The notes under the pieces are model-generated. The model made no database searches. It saw only the letters and a program-made list of their open reading frames with translations, and had not been told where the DNA came from. DNA of 64,000 nucleotides from Slackia sp. (GTDB lineage Bacteria > Actinomycetota > Coriobacteriia > Coriobacteriales > Eggerthellaceae). Position 1 is the first letter of the stretch. The number at the start of each line of letters is the position of its first letter. The translations under genes were made by a program, and so were the position numbers. Below, piece after piece: positions 11,188 to 21,171 of the stretch. The stretch is taken from positions 62,001 to 126,000 of the forward strand of contig JARIED010000008.1 in NCBI GenBank assembly GCA_029266945.1, in the 5' to 3' direction.

Positions 11188-11477
11188 AGTTGCTCCTCGA
11201 TCGGGGTTTTGGATCATGGTAGCGCACGCGCGCCCCGTGTGCGACGCGGGAGCGCAACGCATCACAGACCTGCCATCGAGTTGTTGCCGGCCGATGGCGC
11301 CCGCGCGGCGGCGGCTGCTTCGATGAATATTCATATATGCTACGATTCGATGACATAAAGCTCGCCTGTGTGAATACTGCTTGAAAATTGATGCATCGTC
11401 CTGTATTTTTTCGTTGATGAAGCGTATTGGATTCGTACCGCATTCCAATGCTTTGCATAAAAATCGAGGGGAGAATT

Positions 11478-11909
11478 ATGACGAAGCGAGCAGTGCGCCA
11501 CGATGTGATCAGAGAAATCATCCGTCGCGGCAACATCAAGACGCAGCGCGACCTTGTGGAGCAGCTGCGCTCCGAGGGCTACGATTGCACGCAGGCCACC
11601 GTGTCGCGCGATATCGCAGGCATGGGGCTGGCGAAGTCCCGCGACGGCTACTACGTGCTTCCTGAAGACTTGCGCCTGCAGCGCATGGTCGGCGAGCTGG
11701 TCGAAGGCATCGAAATCGTGAACAACTTCCTGGTCGTGCGCACGCCTTCGGGCATCGCGAGCGGCGTGGCCGTCGCGCTCGACGCGGCCCAGCTCAAGGG
11801 CGTGGCGGGAACCCTGGCGGGCGACGACACCATCTTCGTGATGTGTCGCAGCTCGATCGAGGCCCAGGGCGTGGCGGAGGTCATCCGTCATCTGCAGGAC
11901 CACCAGTAG
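11478..11909 (+). CDS. argR: Arginine repressor ArgR
   Basis: N-terminal wHTH (QRDLVEQLRSEGYDCTQATVSRDI) plus C-terminal GTLAGDDTIFV oligomerisation domain. Confidence 0.95.
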   Translation: MTKRAVRHDVIREIIRRGNIKTQRDLVEQLRSEGYDCTQATVSRDIAGMGLAKSRDGYYVLPEDLRLQRMVGELVEGIEIVNNFLVVRTPSGIASGVAVALDAAQLKGVAGTLAGDDTIFVMCRSSIEAQGVAEVIRHLQDHQ

Positions 11910-11985
11910 GCCATGCGTCCGCCCGGGGAAGGGCGCGCCGTCCGTTTCGTGACGTAACGGCTCGTCAACCTCGTATGGAGATACC

Positions 11986-12016
11986 GGCGGCGCCTCGGGG
12001 CGCCGCCTTCTTTTTG
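11986..12016 (+). terminator. Intrinsic terminator after argR
   Basis: ggcggcgcctcggggcgccgcc + T-rich tail. Confidence 0.75.
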
Positions 12017-12053
12017 GTATAGTGCGGTTTCACGGCACTATGAAAGGGTTCCG

Positions 12054-12686
12054 ATGAACATGTCTATGAAACGAATTTCCCGCGTCGTGGCTTGCACGGC
12101 CGCGGCTGCCCTGCTGAGCTTCGCGCTCGTGTCCTGCGGCGGCGACGGCCAGCAGAAGTCGCCCGCCCAGCTCAACCGCGAATACATGGCCAGCGTCAAC
12201 ACCATCAGCGCCGAAGCGGCCGATTCGCTGTCGTCGTTCAACGCGGCCGTTTCCGAGGGCGACCTTGCCGCCATGCGCCTGTCCGCGTCCGACGCCGCCA
12301 AGAAGCTCGAGAAGATTTCCGATATGACCGCACCTGAGCCGCTGGCCCAGGTGCATGAGGAATACAAGGCGGGCGTGAACGACCTGACCGCCGCCTTGTC
12401 CGAGTACGTGGAAGCATATGCGGCGCTTCAGAGCTCTGCCGACGCCGCCGCGAGCAAGTCCGTCACGCAGACGTCCGGCAAGAATCAGGCGCCCGCGCCG
12501 AGCATCGACACAGAGACCTTCGCGTCCCAGGTCGCCAATATCCAGGCCCGCTACGATAGCGGCATGGCGCATCTGTCCAAGGCCGACTCCATGGTGGCCG
12601 AGCTCGCCGGCGGCGAGGCTCCCGCCGAAGACGACGCCGCCGCTCAGGCCGACGCCTCCTGGGAAGAGCAGCCTGCCCAGGAGTAA
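12054..12686 (+). CDS. Putative lipoprotein
   Basis: Signal peptide with lipobox-like FALVSCGG; no family recognised. Confidence 0.7.
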   Translation: MNMSMKRISRVVACTAAAALLSFALVSCGGDGQQKSPAQLNREYMASVNTISAEAADSLSSFNAAVSEGDLAAMRLSASDAAKKLEKISDMTAPEPLAQVHEEYKAGVNDLTAALSEYVEAYAALQSSADAAASKSVTQTSGKNQAPAPSIDTETFASQVANIQARYDSGMAHLSKADSMVAELAGGEAPAEDDAAAQADASWEEQPAQE

Positions 12687-12964
12687 TCCTGCAACGACGC
12701 TCTTCATCGCATTGGTTGCACAGCCCGGCTCCATGCTGGGCTTTTTCATGCGCTTTTGCCTCGGGCGGGCGGATGCGGCGCCGCCATCGGTTCCGCCTGC
12801 GTTATGATGCATCGACCCTCTGCAGGGGGGGCAGGTACGTTCGCGTACGGCATTCCTGCATGGCGGGAGCCTATTCGACTATACAATGTAAAGATATATG
12901 ATGGCCGTGCGCTGCAGCCGCCTGAGGAGTGCAGGCGCGATGTGCCGCGAGGGAGGATGCCGGT

Positions 12965-13738
12965 ATGCAGATCGATGCGCGTCAGGGCGAAGACAGTGTG
13001 CAGGAAGCGAAAGCGCCCGCGCCGAGCGACGCGCGCACGGAGCGCACCGCCCGCATCGTCGGCGCGCAGGGCGTCGAGCGCCTGGCCGGCGCCACAGTGG
13101 CGGTGTTCGGCCTGGGAGGCGTGGGATCGAGCTGCGCCGAGGCCTTGGCGCGCGCCGGCGTCGGGTCGCTCGTGCTCATCGACCGCGACGAGGTGGATGA
13201 GAGCAACATCAACCGCCAGGCGCTCGCGTTCTACAGCACGATCGGCCGCAGGAAAGCCGAGGTCATGGCGGCCATGGTGCGCGACATCTCGCCGCAGGCC
13301 CGCGTGGTCGCGCACGACGCCTTCGTCACCGAAGACCGCGTCGGTGAATTCATCGGCGATTCGGTGGGCTATATCGTCGACGCGCTCGACACCGTGACCA
13401 CCAAGCTCGCGCTGGCCGCCTACGCGCAGCAGGCGGGAATCGAGTACGTGGGCAGCATGGGCGCGGCGAACAAGCGCCGCCCCGAAGAGCTGCGCTTCGC
13501 CGACATCTACGACACCCGGACCTGTCCGTTATGCCGCGCGGTGCGCAAGCAGGCGCGCAAGCGCGGAATCGAGCGTATGCGCGTGCTGTATTCCGCCGAG
13601 CAGCCGGTGCCCGTGGCTGCGGCGGAAGGCGCGCTGCGCAGGGAGCGTACCGAGCTCGGCACGTTTTCTTTCATGCCGCCGATCATGGGCCAGATGGTCG
13701 CGGGCGACGTGATCAAATCCATCGTGGGCATCGAGTGA
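12965..13738 (+). CDS. tcdA: tRNA threonylcarbamoyladenosine dehydratase / ThiF-family (TcdA)
   Basis: GLGGVGSSCAEALARAGVGSLVLIDRDEVDESNINRQ, SMGAANKRRPEELRFADIYDTRTCPLCRAVRK. Confidence 0.9.
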   Translation: MQIDARQGEDSVQEAKAPAPSDARTERTARIVGAQGVERLAGATVAVFGLGGVGSSCAEALARAGVGSLVLIDRDEVDESNINRQALAFYSTIGRRKAEVMAAMVRDISPQARVVAHDAFVTEDRVGEFIGDSVGYIVDALDTVTTKLALAAYAQQAGIEYVGSMGAANKRRPEELRFADIYDTRTCPLCRAVRKQARKRGIERMRVLYSAEQPVPVAAAEGALRRERTELGTFSFMPPIMGQMVAGDVIKSIVGIE

Positions 13739-13786
13739 CCGAGGCTACACGCTCCCGACTGTTCTCCTTTTACGAAAGGATGTGAA

Positions 13787-15778
13787 ATGAACGCGGAATT
13801 CCTCCCCGTCACTATGGATGAGGCGCGCGAGCGCGGCTGGGACCAGGTCGATTTCGTCTATGTGTCCGGCGACGCCTACGTCGACCATCCTTCGTTCGGC
13901 GCGGCCATCATCACGCGCGTGCTCGAGGCCAACGGCTACAAGGTGGGCGTGATCGCTCAGCCCGACTGGAAAGACCCCGACAGCATCTCGGTGTTCGGCG
14001 AGCCGCGCCTGGGCTTTCTCGTGTCCGCCGGCAATATGGACTCGATGGTCAACCATTACACGTCGTCCAAGAAGCCGCGCCGCTCCGACGCGTATTCGCC
14101 GGGCGGCAAGGCGGGCATGAGGCCCAATCACGCCGCGGCGGTGTATGGCAACCTCATTCGCCGGTCGTATAAGAACACGCCGATCATCGTGGGCGGCATC
14201 GAGGCGAGCCTGCGCCGCCTGGCCCACTACGATTACTGGTCCGATAAGCTCAAGCGCTCGATCCTGCTAGATTCGGGCGCCGATATCGTGTCGTACGGCA
14301 TGGGGGAGCGTTCGATCGTGGAAATCGCCGACGCGCTGGCGAGCGGCCTTTCGATCGAGGACATCACGTTCATCGACGGCACAGTGTACAAGACGCGCTC
14401 GCTCGACTACGTCTACGATGCCGTGACGTTGCCGCCGTTCGAGCGCATGCAGCAGGACAAGCTCGCCTACGCCGAAAGCTTCGGCGTGCAGTACTGCAAT
14501 TCCGACCCATTCACCGGCAAGCGTCTGGTCGAAGAGTACCCCCATGGCGTCTACGTGGTGCAGAATCCGCCTTCCAAGCCGCTTTCGCGCGGCGAGCTTG
14601 ACGCCGTCTACCGCCTGCCGTACGCGCGCACCTACCATCCCATGTACGAGGCCGAAGGCGGCGTGCCCGCCATCTCCGAGGTGAAGTTCAGCCTGGCCAG
14701 CAGCCGCGGCTGTTTCGGCGAATGCTCGTTTTGCGCGCTTACCTTCCATCAGGGCCGCATCGTGCAGTCGCGCAGCAAGGAGTCGCTGGTCGACGAGGCG
14801 AAGCTGTTCGCCGACGACCCCGATTTCAAGGGATATATCCACGACGTAGGCGGCCCGACGGCCAATTTCCGCGCGCCCGCGTGCCGAAAGCAGATGTCGC
14901 ATGGCGCCTGCCCGCATAAGAGCTGCCTGTTCCCCGAGCCCTGCAGGAAGCTCGAGGTCGATCACGAGGACTATCTGGACGTGCTGCGCAGCCTGCGCGC
15001 GCTGCCCGGCGTGAAGAAGGTGTTCATCCGTTCGGGCGTGCGCTTCGACTACGCGCTGGCCGATCCTGATGACACGTTCATCCGCGAGCTGTGCGAGCAC
15101 CACGTGAGCGGTCAGCTCAAAGTGGCGCCCGAACACGTGTCCGACGCCGTGTTGTCGGTGATGGGCAAGCCGCGCAACGAGGTCTACGAGCGCTTCCGCA
15201 AGCGCTATGCGCGCGTGAACGCCGACCTGGGCAAGAAGCAGTACCTGGTGCCGTACCTCATGTCGTCGCACCCGGGCTCCACGCTCAAAGAAGCGGTCGA
15301 GCTGGCGGAATACTGCCGCGATTTGGGATATATGCCCGAACAGGTGCAGGATTTCTATCCCACGCCGTCAACCATTTCGACGTGCATGTACTACACGGGT
15401 GTCGATCCGCGCACGATGAAGCCGGTCTACACGCCGAAGAGCACGCACGAAAAGGCCCTGCAGCGCGCGCTGATTCAGTATCGCGATCCGAAGAATTACG
15501 ACCTGGTGGTCGAGGCGCTTCGCAAGGCGGGCCGCGAAGACCTGATCGGGTTCGACGAGCGTTGCCTGGTGCGCCCGCGCAAAGGCGGCGGCAAGCAGGG
15601 CGCGCCGAAGCGTCAGGGCGGCGGCGAGCGTAAGCAGCGTCCGCAGAAGGACCGGTCCGGCGTTCGCGACGAACGCGGGTCGAAGCAGGGCCGCGGCCAG
15701 GACCGCCGCCGTTCTAAGGGGTCGACGGGCGGGGGTGCGCCGTCTTCTCGCTCGAAGAAGGGCTCGCAGCGTCGCTAG
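13787..15778 (+). CDS. YgiQ family radical SAM protein
   Basis: SSRGCFGECSFCALTFHQGR radical SAM motif; lysine/arginine/glycine-rich C-terminal tail. Confidence 0.93.
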   Translation: MNAEFLPVTMDEARERGWDQVDFVYVSGDAYVDHPSFGAAIITRVLEANGYKVGVIAQPDWKDPDSISVFGEPRLGFLVSAGNMDSMVNHYTSSKKPRRSDAYSPGGKAGMRPNHAAAVYGNLIRRSYKNTPIIVGGIEASLRRLAHYDYWSDKLKRSILLDSGADIVSYGMGERSIVEIADALASGLSIEDITFIDGTVYKTRSLDYVYDAVTLPPFERMQQDKLAYAESFGVQYCNSDPFTGKRLVEEYPHGVYVVQNPPSKPLSRGELDAVYRLPYARTYHPMYEAEGGVPAISEVKFSLASSRGCFGECSFCALTFHQGRIVQSRSKESLVDEAKLFADDPDFKGYIHDVGGPTANFRAPACRKQMSHGACPHKSCLFPEPCRKLEVDHEDYLDVLRSLRALPGVKKVFIRSGVRFDYALADPDDTFIRELCEHHVSGQLKVAPEHVSDAVLSVMGKPRNEVYERFRKRYARVNADLGKKQYLVPYLMSSHPGSTLKEAVELAEYCRDLGYMPEQVQDFYPTPSTISTCMYYTGVDPRTMKPVYTPKSTHEKALQRALIQYRDPKNYDLVVEALRKAGREDLIGFDERCLVRPRKGGGKQGAPKRQGGGERKQRPQKDRSGVRDERGSKQGRGQDRRRSKGSTGGGAPSSRSKKGSQRR

Positions 15779-15889
15779 GCGCGCGGCCCGATGCCGGTTC
15801 GGCAACGCATCGGGGCGTTTCGCCCCGTATGCGCCTATCATGGAGACGAACGGCGTTTCCGCCGTTTTCTACCGAGGGAGGACCGACCT

Positions 15890-16558
15890 ATGAGCACTGA
15901 GGTCATCGTGCAGCCCAATGCCGTGGAGAAAGCCGCGGACGAGCGCGCCGCCGACGTGATGCTTGTGAAGGAGACGCTTCAGAAGTATCAAGCGGCCATG
16001 CGCCAGATGGAGGTCCGCTTCGAGGTCTTGGACAAAGACCTGAGCCTGAAGAAGAATCGCAACCCCATTCACCATATCGAATCGCGCGTGAAAAGCCCGT
16101 CGAGCATCGTCGAGAAGCTGCGCCGGCGCGGTCACGAACCCACGCTGGCCAACATGGAGCGCTGTCTCACCGACGTGGCTGGCGTACGCGTGATCTGCTC
16201 TTACATCGACGACGCCTACGGCCTGCTAGAACTGCTCGAGCGCCAGGACGACCTGGAAATCGTCACGGTGAAAGACTACATCGCCAACCCCAAGCCCAAC
16301 GGCTACCGCAGCCTGCATGCCATCGTGCGCATGCCGGTGTATTTTATGGACAAGAAGGAATTCGTGCCCGTCGAGGTGCAGATCCGCACCATCGCCATGG
16401 ATTTCTGGGCGAGCCTCGAGCACGGCTTGAAGTACAAGGCGGTCGATGCGGTCAAGGGTATCGATTCCTTCGACGAGCTGCGCGACTGCAGCCGCGTGAT
16501 CGAAGACGTCGAGCATCGCATGCAGATTCTCGCGCGCGCGATGGACGACGAATGCTAG
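15890..16558 (+). CDS. RelA/SpoT synthetase-domain protein (small alarmone synthetase-like GTP pyrophosphokinase)
   Basis: RVKSPSSIVEKL, DVAGVRVICSY, KPNGYRSLHAIV, VEVQIRTIAMDFWASLEHGLKYK; no HD domain. Confidence 0.92.
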   Translation: MSTEVIVQPNAVEKAADERAADVMLVKETLQKYQAAMRQMEVRFEVLDKDLSLKKNRNPIHHIESRVKSPSSIVEKLRRRGHEPTLANMERCLTDVAGVRVICSYIDDAYGLLELLERQDDLEIVTVKDYIANPKPNGYRSLHAIVRMPVYFMDKKEFVPVEVQIRTIAMDFWASLEHGLKYKAVDAVKGIDSFDELRDCSRVIEDVEHRMQILARAMDDEC

Positions 16559-16703
16559 GCGCCGCGCCGTCGGCCGAGCATGGAGCGAATGCGCATATCC
16601 TGTAACGCGGCGGTGACGTTTGCGTGAAAGCGGCATTCGTCGCTTTCGCCGCGTCTTCGCGGCGCGTATCGTCGTGATGCAGACGATGTCGAAGGGAGGA
16701 TGC

Positions 16704-17750
16704 GTGGCAGAAGAAACGAAACCGGCCAAGAAGGCCGAAGCGTCGTTTTGGCGGAGCCTGTTCGACGATATATCCATCGCCCAGCTGCTCGCGGGCGCGT
16801 TGGCGGCGGTCACGTCGATGCTGCTGGCCTCGCGGATCGGCATCGCGGGTTCGGTGATCGGCGTGGCGGTCGGCTCGATCGTGTCGGCGGTCGCCTCGCA
16901 GGTGTATAAGAAATTCCTGTCGGCTTCGGCCGAGAAACTCAAAGACATGGCGCCTGACCATGGACCGTTCGCGCCGCCCTCGCGTCGCGCCGCGCAGGCC
17001 GACGACGCCGCAAGCAGCGCGCAGACCACGGTGCTTGCGGGCGTTTCTGCGGCCGAGACGGTCGCGATGCCTGCTTCCGCCGCCCAGGCCGGCGACGGTC
17101 TTGCGTCCGCGCGTACGACGAAAACCGACGCCTATGCCGAAGCGGCTCGCGCCCGTTCGCGCTCGGCCCGCGCGCGCAAGGCTAAGGTCCAGCGCAACGC
17201 CGTGATCGTGGCCGTCTTGTCGGCGCTCGTCGCGATCGCGTTGAGCGCCGTGGCGATCGAAGTGGTGACGGCGGGTCAAGGCGTCGGCGCCAAGCCCGAG
17301 CCGCTTATGCCGACCGCGCCGTGGAGCGCGCCTGCGAAGGAGGCCGCCGAGCCCGCCAAGGGCGATGAGGCGAGCCGGATTGCGCCGACGACCGGGCAAT
17401 CCGGCGATGCCGCGCAGAATCCCGCGCCCAATGGCTCGTCCTTGCAAGGCGATACCGCCGGCGCGCAAGGCGCTCAGCCCGATCCTTCCGACGGCCAGCA
17501 AAGCGGCCAGGCGCCTTCCGAGGGCGGCGGTGCGGCCGCGACGCCCGACCAGGGCGCTTCGGGCTCGTCCGGCTCGCAGGGATCCGCATCCTCGGGGCAG
17601 GGGTCGTCTTCGGGCTCCGGCTCTTCGTCGGGTGGCGACACGACCGATTCGGGGTCGGTGCCGTCGGGGCATACGGGTGCTTCGGCCGGCTCTTCGGGCC
17701 AGGTCGACTCGTCATCGGGCGCGTCTGCTGCAAGCGTCGTCTTCTTCTAG
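16704..17750 (+). CDS. Hypothetical membrane protein with Ser/Gly-rich C-terminus
   Basis: Hydrophobic segments LLAGALAAVTSMLLASRIGIAGSVIGVAVGSIVSAVAS and AVIVAVLSALVAIALSAVAIEVV; GSSGSQGSASSGQGSS tail; GTG start. Confidence 0.6.
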   Translation: MAEETKPAKKAEASFWRSLFDDISIAQLLAGALAAVTSMLLASRIGIAGSVIGVAVGSIVSAVASQVYKKFLSASAEKLKDMAPDHGPFAPPSRRAAQADDAASSAQTTVLAGVSAAETVAMPASAAQAGDGLASARTTKTDAYAEAARARSRSARARKAKVQRNAVIVAVLSALVAIALSAVAIEVVTAGQGVGAKPEPLMPTAPWSAPAKEAAEPAKGDEASRIAPTTGQSGDAAQNPAPNGSSLQGDTAGAQGAQPDPSDGQQSGQAPSEGGGAAATPDQGASGSSGSQGSASSGQGSSSGSGSSSGGDTTDSGSVPSGHTGASAGSSGQVDSSSGASAASVVFF

Positions 17751-17774
17751 CGCATTCCGGCGAAAAGGACTTCC

Positions 17775-18575
17775 ATGCTCTACGATATGCATTGCCACCT
17801 GGACTTTTCCGATGAAGGCCCCGCCATCGCGCGTTCGATGGCGGGGATTGTCGCGGCGTTTTCCGCGACGGTCGACCCCGACCGCTTCGACCGCGCGACG
17901 GATCGTCTGGCCTGCGCGCCGCAGGTGCGCGTGGGGTTGGGTCTGCATCCGTGGCAGGCCTCATCGCCGCATTTCGGCGATCAGGCGGAGCGGTTCGTCG
18001 CCTGCGCGGCGGCGTGTCCGTTCGTCGGGGAAGTGGGGCTCGACTTCTCGCCGCGCCGTCTGCAGACGCGCGAGGCGCAGATGCGCGCGTTCGACCGCGT
18101 CGTGTGCGCCCTCGTCTCGCATGACGCGCCGTTTCCGCATGGCATCGTGTCGATTCATGCGGTGCGCGCGGTCGACGAGGTCGTCGATGCGTTCGAACGT
18201 CGCGGCGCGACGGCGCGTTCCCGGTTCGCTCCACCCGCGAGCGCGGGAGGGCGCGTGCTCGTGCTTCATTCGTTCGCGGGCTCGTCCGACCAGCTGCATC
18301 GCGCGGTCGAGGCGGGCTTTTACTTCTCGGTCGGCTCGCGCATGCTGGCGACGAAGCGCGGTCGCGCTTACGTGCGCGCCATTCCCGTCGAAAGAATATT
18401 GATCGAAACCGACATGCCTTCGCACGAGGGAGACCCGTTTTCCGCAGATGCGTGGCGCGAGGCCTTGGAAGGTTCGCTTGCGACGATCGCCAACGCTCGT
18501 GGAGACGACGCCTGGGCGCTGTGGGATGCGGTGGCGGCTACGAGCGCGCGCATTCTGGGCATGCAAGACGCGTAG
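17775..18575 (+). CDS. TatD family hydrolase
   Basis: YDMHCHLDF, VGEVGLDFS, RILIETDMP. Confidence 0.85.
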   Translation: MLYDMHCHLDFSDEGPAIARSMAGIVAAFSATVDPDRFDRATDRLACAPQVRVGLGLHPWQASSPHFGDQAERFVACAAACPFVGEVGLDFSPRRLQTREAQMRAFDRVVCALVSHDAPFPHGIVSIHAVRAVDEVVDAFERRGATARSRFAPPASAGGRVLVLHSFAGSSDQLHRAVEAGFYFSVGSRMLATKRGRAYVRAIPVERILIETDMPSHEGDPFSADAWREALEGSLATIANARGDDAWALWDAVAATSARILGMQDA

Positions 18576-18705
18576 CGCCGCGTCGGTTTCGAAAGCTCGG
18601 CTCGTCCGCGCATTCGTGGTCGTATCGTGGCCGGTGTGCTGCTAGGATAGGCGCATGCAAGATACCGGGGCGACGGATGCCCCGCGACGGCCGAAAGAGG
18701 GCTTT

Positions 18706-19620
18706 ATGTTCAAAGAAAACCTTGATTCCATCGTCGACGGCTTCGCGAGCAACTACGCGTCGCCTGAAATCTTTTTCACCGATCCCGATCGTCATTTCCC
18801 CAATCGCGATGCGGTCATCGGCATTCTCGCCGACCTGCGCCATCTGATGTTTCCCCGCTACTTCGGCGACGAGACCCCGACGGGCTCCGATCCGCGCTAT
18901 TTCATCGGCGAGACTCTGATTCGCATCGAGGATTCGCTGCGCCGCGAACTGCATGAGGCGCTGCTGTTCCGCGACGGCGGCGCCATGGACGACGCCGCGA
19001 TCGACGCGCGCGTCGAAGAGGTGTGCTCGACGTTTCTCTCAAGGCTTCCCGAGCTGCACAGGCTCCTGCTCAAGGACGTCCAGGCCGCCTTCGACGGCGA
19101 CCCTGCCGCCCAGAGCAAGGAAGAGATCATCTTCTCGTACCCGGGATTCTTCGCGGTGTTCGTCTACCGCATCGCCCATGAGCTCTACGTGCAGAAGGTG
19201 CCGCTGATTCCGCGCATTATGACCGAGTACGCCCACGGCCGCACGGGCGTCGACATCAATTCCGGCGCCACGATCGGCGAGTACTTCTTCATCGACCATG
19301 CTACCGGTGTCGTCATCGGCGAGACCACCACGATCGGCGATCACGTGAAGATCTACCAGGGCGTCACGCTGGGCGCTCTGTCCACACGCGCCGGCCAACA
19401 GCTCTCCGGCGTCAAGCGCCATCCCACCATCGAGGACAACGTTACGATCTACTCCAATGCGAGCGTCCTTGGCGGCGAGACGGTGGTCGGCGAGGGCACG
19501 GTGATCGCGGGCGGCGCGTTCGTCACCGAATCCATTCCCGCCAACTCGCGCGTCAGCGTGAAGGGCGTCGAAATCAATGTGCGCCAGCCGCGCAAGAGCC
19601 CCGCAAGCTGGGAGTTGTAG
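18706..19620 (+). CDS. Serine O-acetyltransferase
   Basis: [44 protein letters not shown] left-handed beta-helix. Confidence 0.93.
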   Translation: MFKENLDSIVDGFASNYASPEIFFTDPDRHFPNRDAVIGILADLRHLMFPRYFGDETPTGSDPRYFIGETLIRIEDSLRRELHEALLFRDGGAMDDAAIDARVEEVCSTFLSRLPELHRLLLKDVQAAFDGDPAAQSKEEIIFSYPGFFAVFVYRIAHELYVQKVPLIPRIMTEYAHGRTGVDINSGATIGEYFFIDHATGVVIGETTTIGDHVKIYQGVTLGALSTRAGQQLSGVKRHPTIEDNVTIYSNASVLGGETVVGEGTVIAGGAFVTESIPANSRVSVKGVEINVRQPRKSPASWEL

Positions 19621-19654
19621 AAGCACGCATCGCGAAAGGCAGCGAATGAAAAAG

Positions 19655-19683
19655 AGCTCGGACGTCGTGTCCGAGCTCTTTTC
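19655..19683. terminator. Bidirectional terminator
   Basis: aaagagctcggacgtcgtgtccgagctctttt. Confidence 0.85.
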
Positions 19684-19707
19684 GTATTGGGAGGGGGCGC
19701 GCCTCGT

Positions 19708-20955
19708 CTAGGAACGCGTCGCTTCCGCGCGCAGGCGACGCATGCGCTTGGCCGCAGCGGCGGTGGCCGCCAGAAACGCGACGCCTACGCAGGTCAGCGC
19801 GCCTGCAGCGGGGAAGGCGGCCAGATAGCTGCCTGTGGCTGCCAAAACGCCCGCGCCGAGCATGGGCCCGATGACCGACGCGCAGGTGTAGCCTGAGAAC
19901 ATGAACGCGTAGTTCTGCCCGAAATGCTCGATGCCGAACAGGTCGGCGGTCAGGGCCGGCATGACCGACATGATGCCGCCGAAAGCTGCGCCGATGACGC
20001 AGAACGCCACGGTGATCGAGACGAAATCGTCGGCTTTGCCGAGGAAGAGCGCCATGGTGATGGCGGTGCCGACCATGCACAGCGTCAGCACGGCGTAGCG
20101 GCCCAGGCGGTCGGAGAGCATGCCGAACACGAGGCGTCCGCCGAAGTTGGCCAGGGCCAGGATGCCTACCTGCGCGGCGCTTTGCGCGGCGGTCAGCCCT
20201 GCTAGCTCGGCGCCGATGCCTGCGGCGTGCCCCGTGACCATCATGCCGGCGCTGGCGCACACGGCGAACAGAAGCCACATGAACCAGGCGCCCGGCTGGC
20301 GCAGCATTTGCGCCATGGTTAGGCTGTTAGAGGGTTTGGTCGCGGCGGCTTGCGTCTGCGCGGTTCGTTCGGGCGCCTTGCGTACGAAGCTCGCTGCCGT
20401 CACGGCGGCCACGGCGAATCCCGCGCCGAGGATATGAAACGTCATGCCCGGACCGAACGAGCCGATCAGGAAGGTGCCCAGCGGGGCGAACAGGATGGGG
20501 GACAGCCCCAGGCACCCGACGCATACGCCGTTGGCCAGGCCTCGTTTGTCAGGGAACCATGCGGTGGCGGTGGCCACCGACACGTTATAGATGAAGCCGC
20601 TGCCGATGCCGCCGAGCAGGCTGAACGTCAGATACAGAAGGAACACCTGGTCGGCGAAGCCTGCCAAAAACCAGCCGGCTGCAAGGCAGAGGCCGCCGCC
20701 CATCATGAGCAGGCGAGGGTTGGCCCGCGTCTGCAGATAGCCTGCGAAAAAGCCCGCGAAGCACTCGCATACGATGTAGAAAGAATAGGCGAATGCGGCT
20801 TCGGGGGCGGCCCATCCGTGCTCGGAGGTCAGCGCGACGCTGATGATGCTCCAGACGTAGATCGAACCGACCAGCGCGTTGAGCGTTCCCGCTGCCGCGA
20901 GCACGACCCATCGGTTGACGCCGCGACTTTCTTTCACTATGCGATCGGCAGACAT
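19708..20955 (-). CDS. OFA (oxalate/formate antiporter-like) MFS transporter
   Basis: 12-TM; YVWSIISVALTSEHGW..., SGFIYNVSVATATAWFPDKRGLANGV. Confidence 0.85.
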   Translation of the reverse strand: MSADRIVKESRGVNRWVVLAAAGTLNALVGSIYVWSIISVALTSEHGWAAPEAAFAYSFYIVCECFAGFFAGYLQTRANPRLLMMGGGLCLAAGWFLAGFADQVFLLYLTFSLLGGIGSGFIYNVSVATATAWFPDKRGLANGVCVGCLGLSPILFAPLGTFLIGSFGPGMTFHILGAGFAVAAVTAASFVRKAPERTAQTQAAATKPSNSLTMAQMLRQPGAWFMWLLFAVCASAGMMVTGHAAGIGAELAGLTAAQSAAQVGILALANFGGRLVFGMLSDRLGRYAVLTLCMVGTAITMALFLGKADDFVSITVAFCVIGAAFGGIMSVMPALTADLFGIEHFGQNYAFMFSGYTCASVIGPMLGAGVLAATGSYLAAFPAAGALTCVGVAFLAATAAAAKRMRRLRAEATRS

Positions 20956-21171
20956 CGCACACCCCTTTCATCGCCCGTCGCCGGCCCGTTCTCTCGGCTC
21001 GGCGCGATCTTCTCCATTATCGGCAGATGACCATGGGTTTTGTCAAGAGAGGGCGCCGCGCCGCACCGTTGCGGCGCCGTTCGCCCGCATGACGCGTCGT
21101 TCGCCTTGAGGCGCGCCTGCCCCGCCGCGATGGGCGAGGGATCCGTCTGCGACCGTCTTGTTCGTGCCGCG

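Noticed and set aside
17510-17740. Ser/Gly-coding tandem-like stretch as a DNA repeat
   Set aside because: Low-complexity coding sequence of the hypothetical membrane protein; no fixed repeat unit at DNA level.
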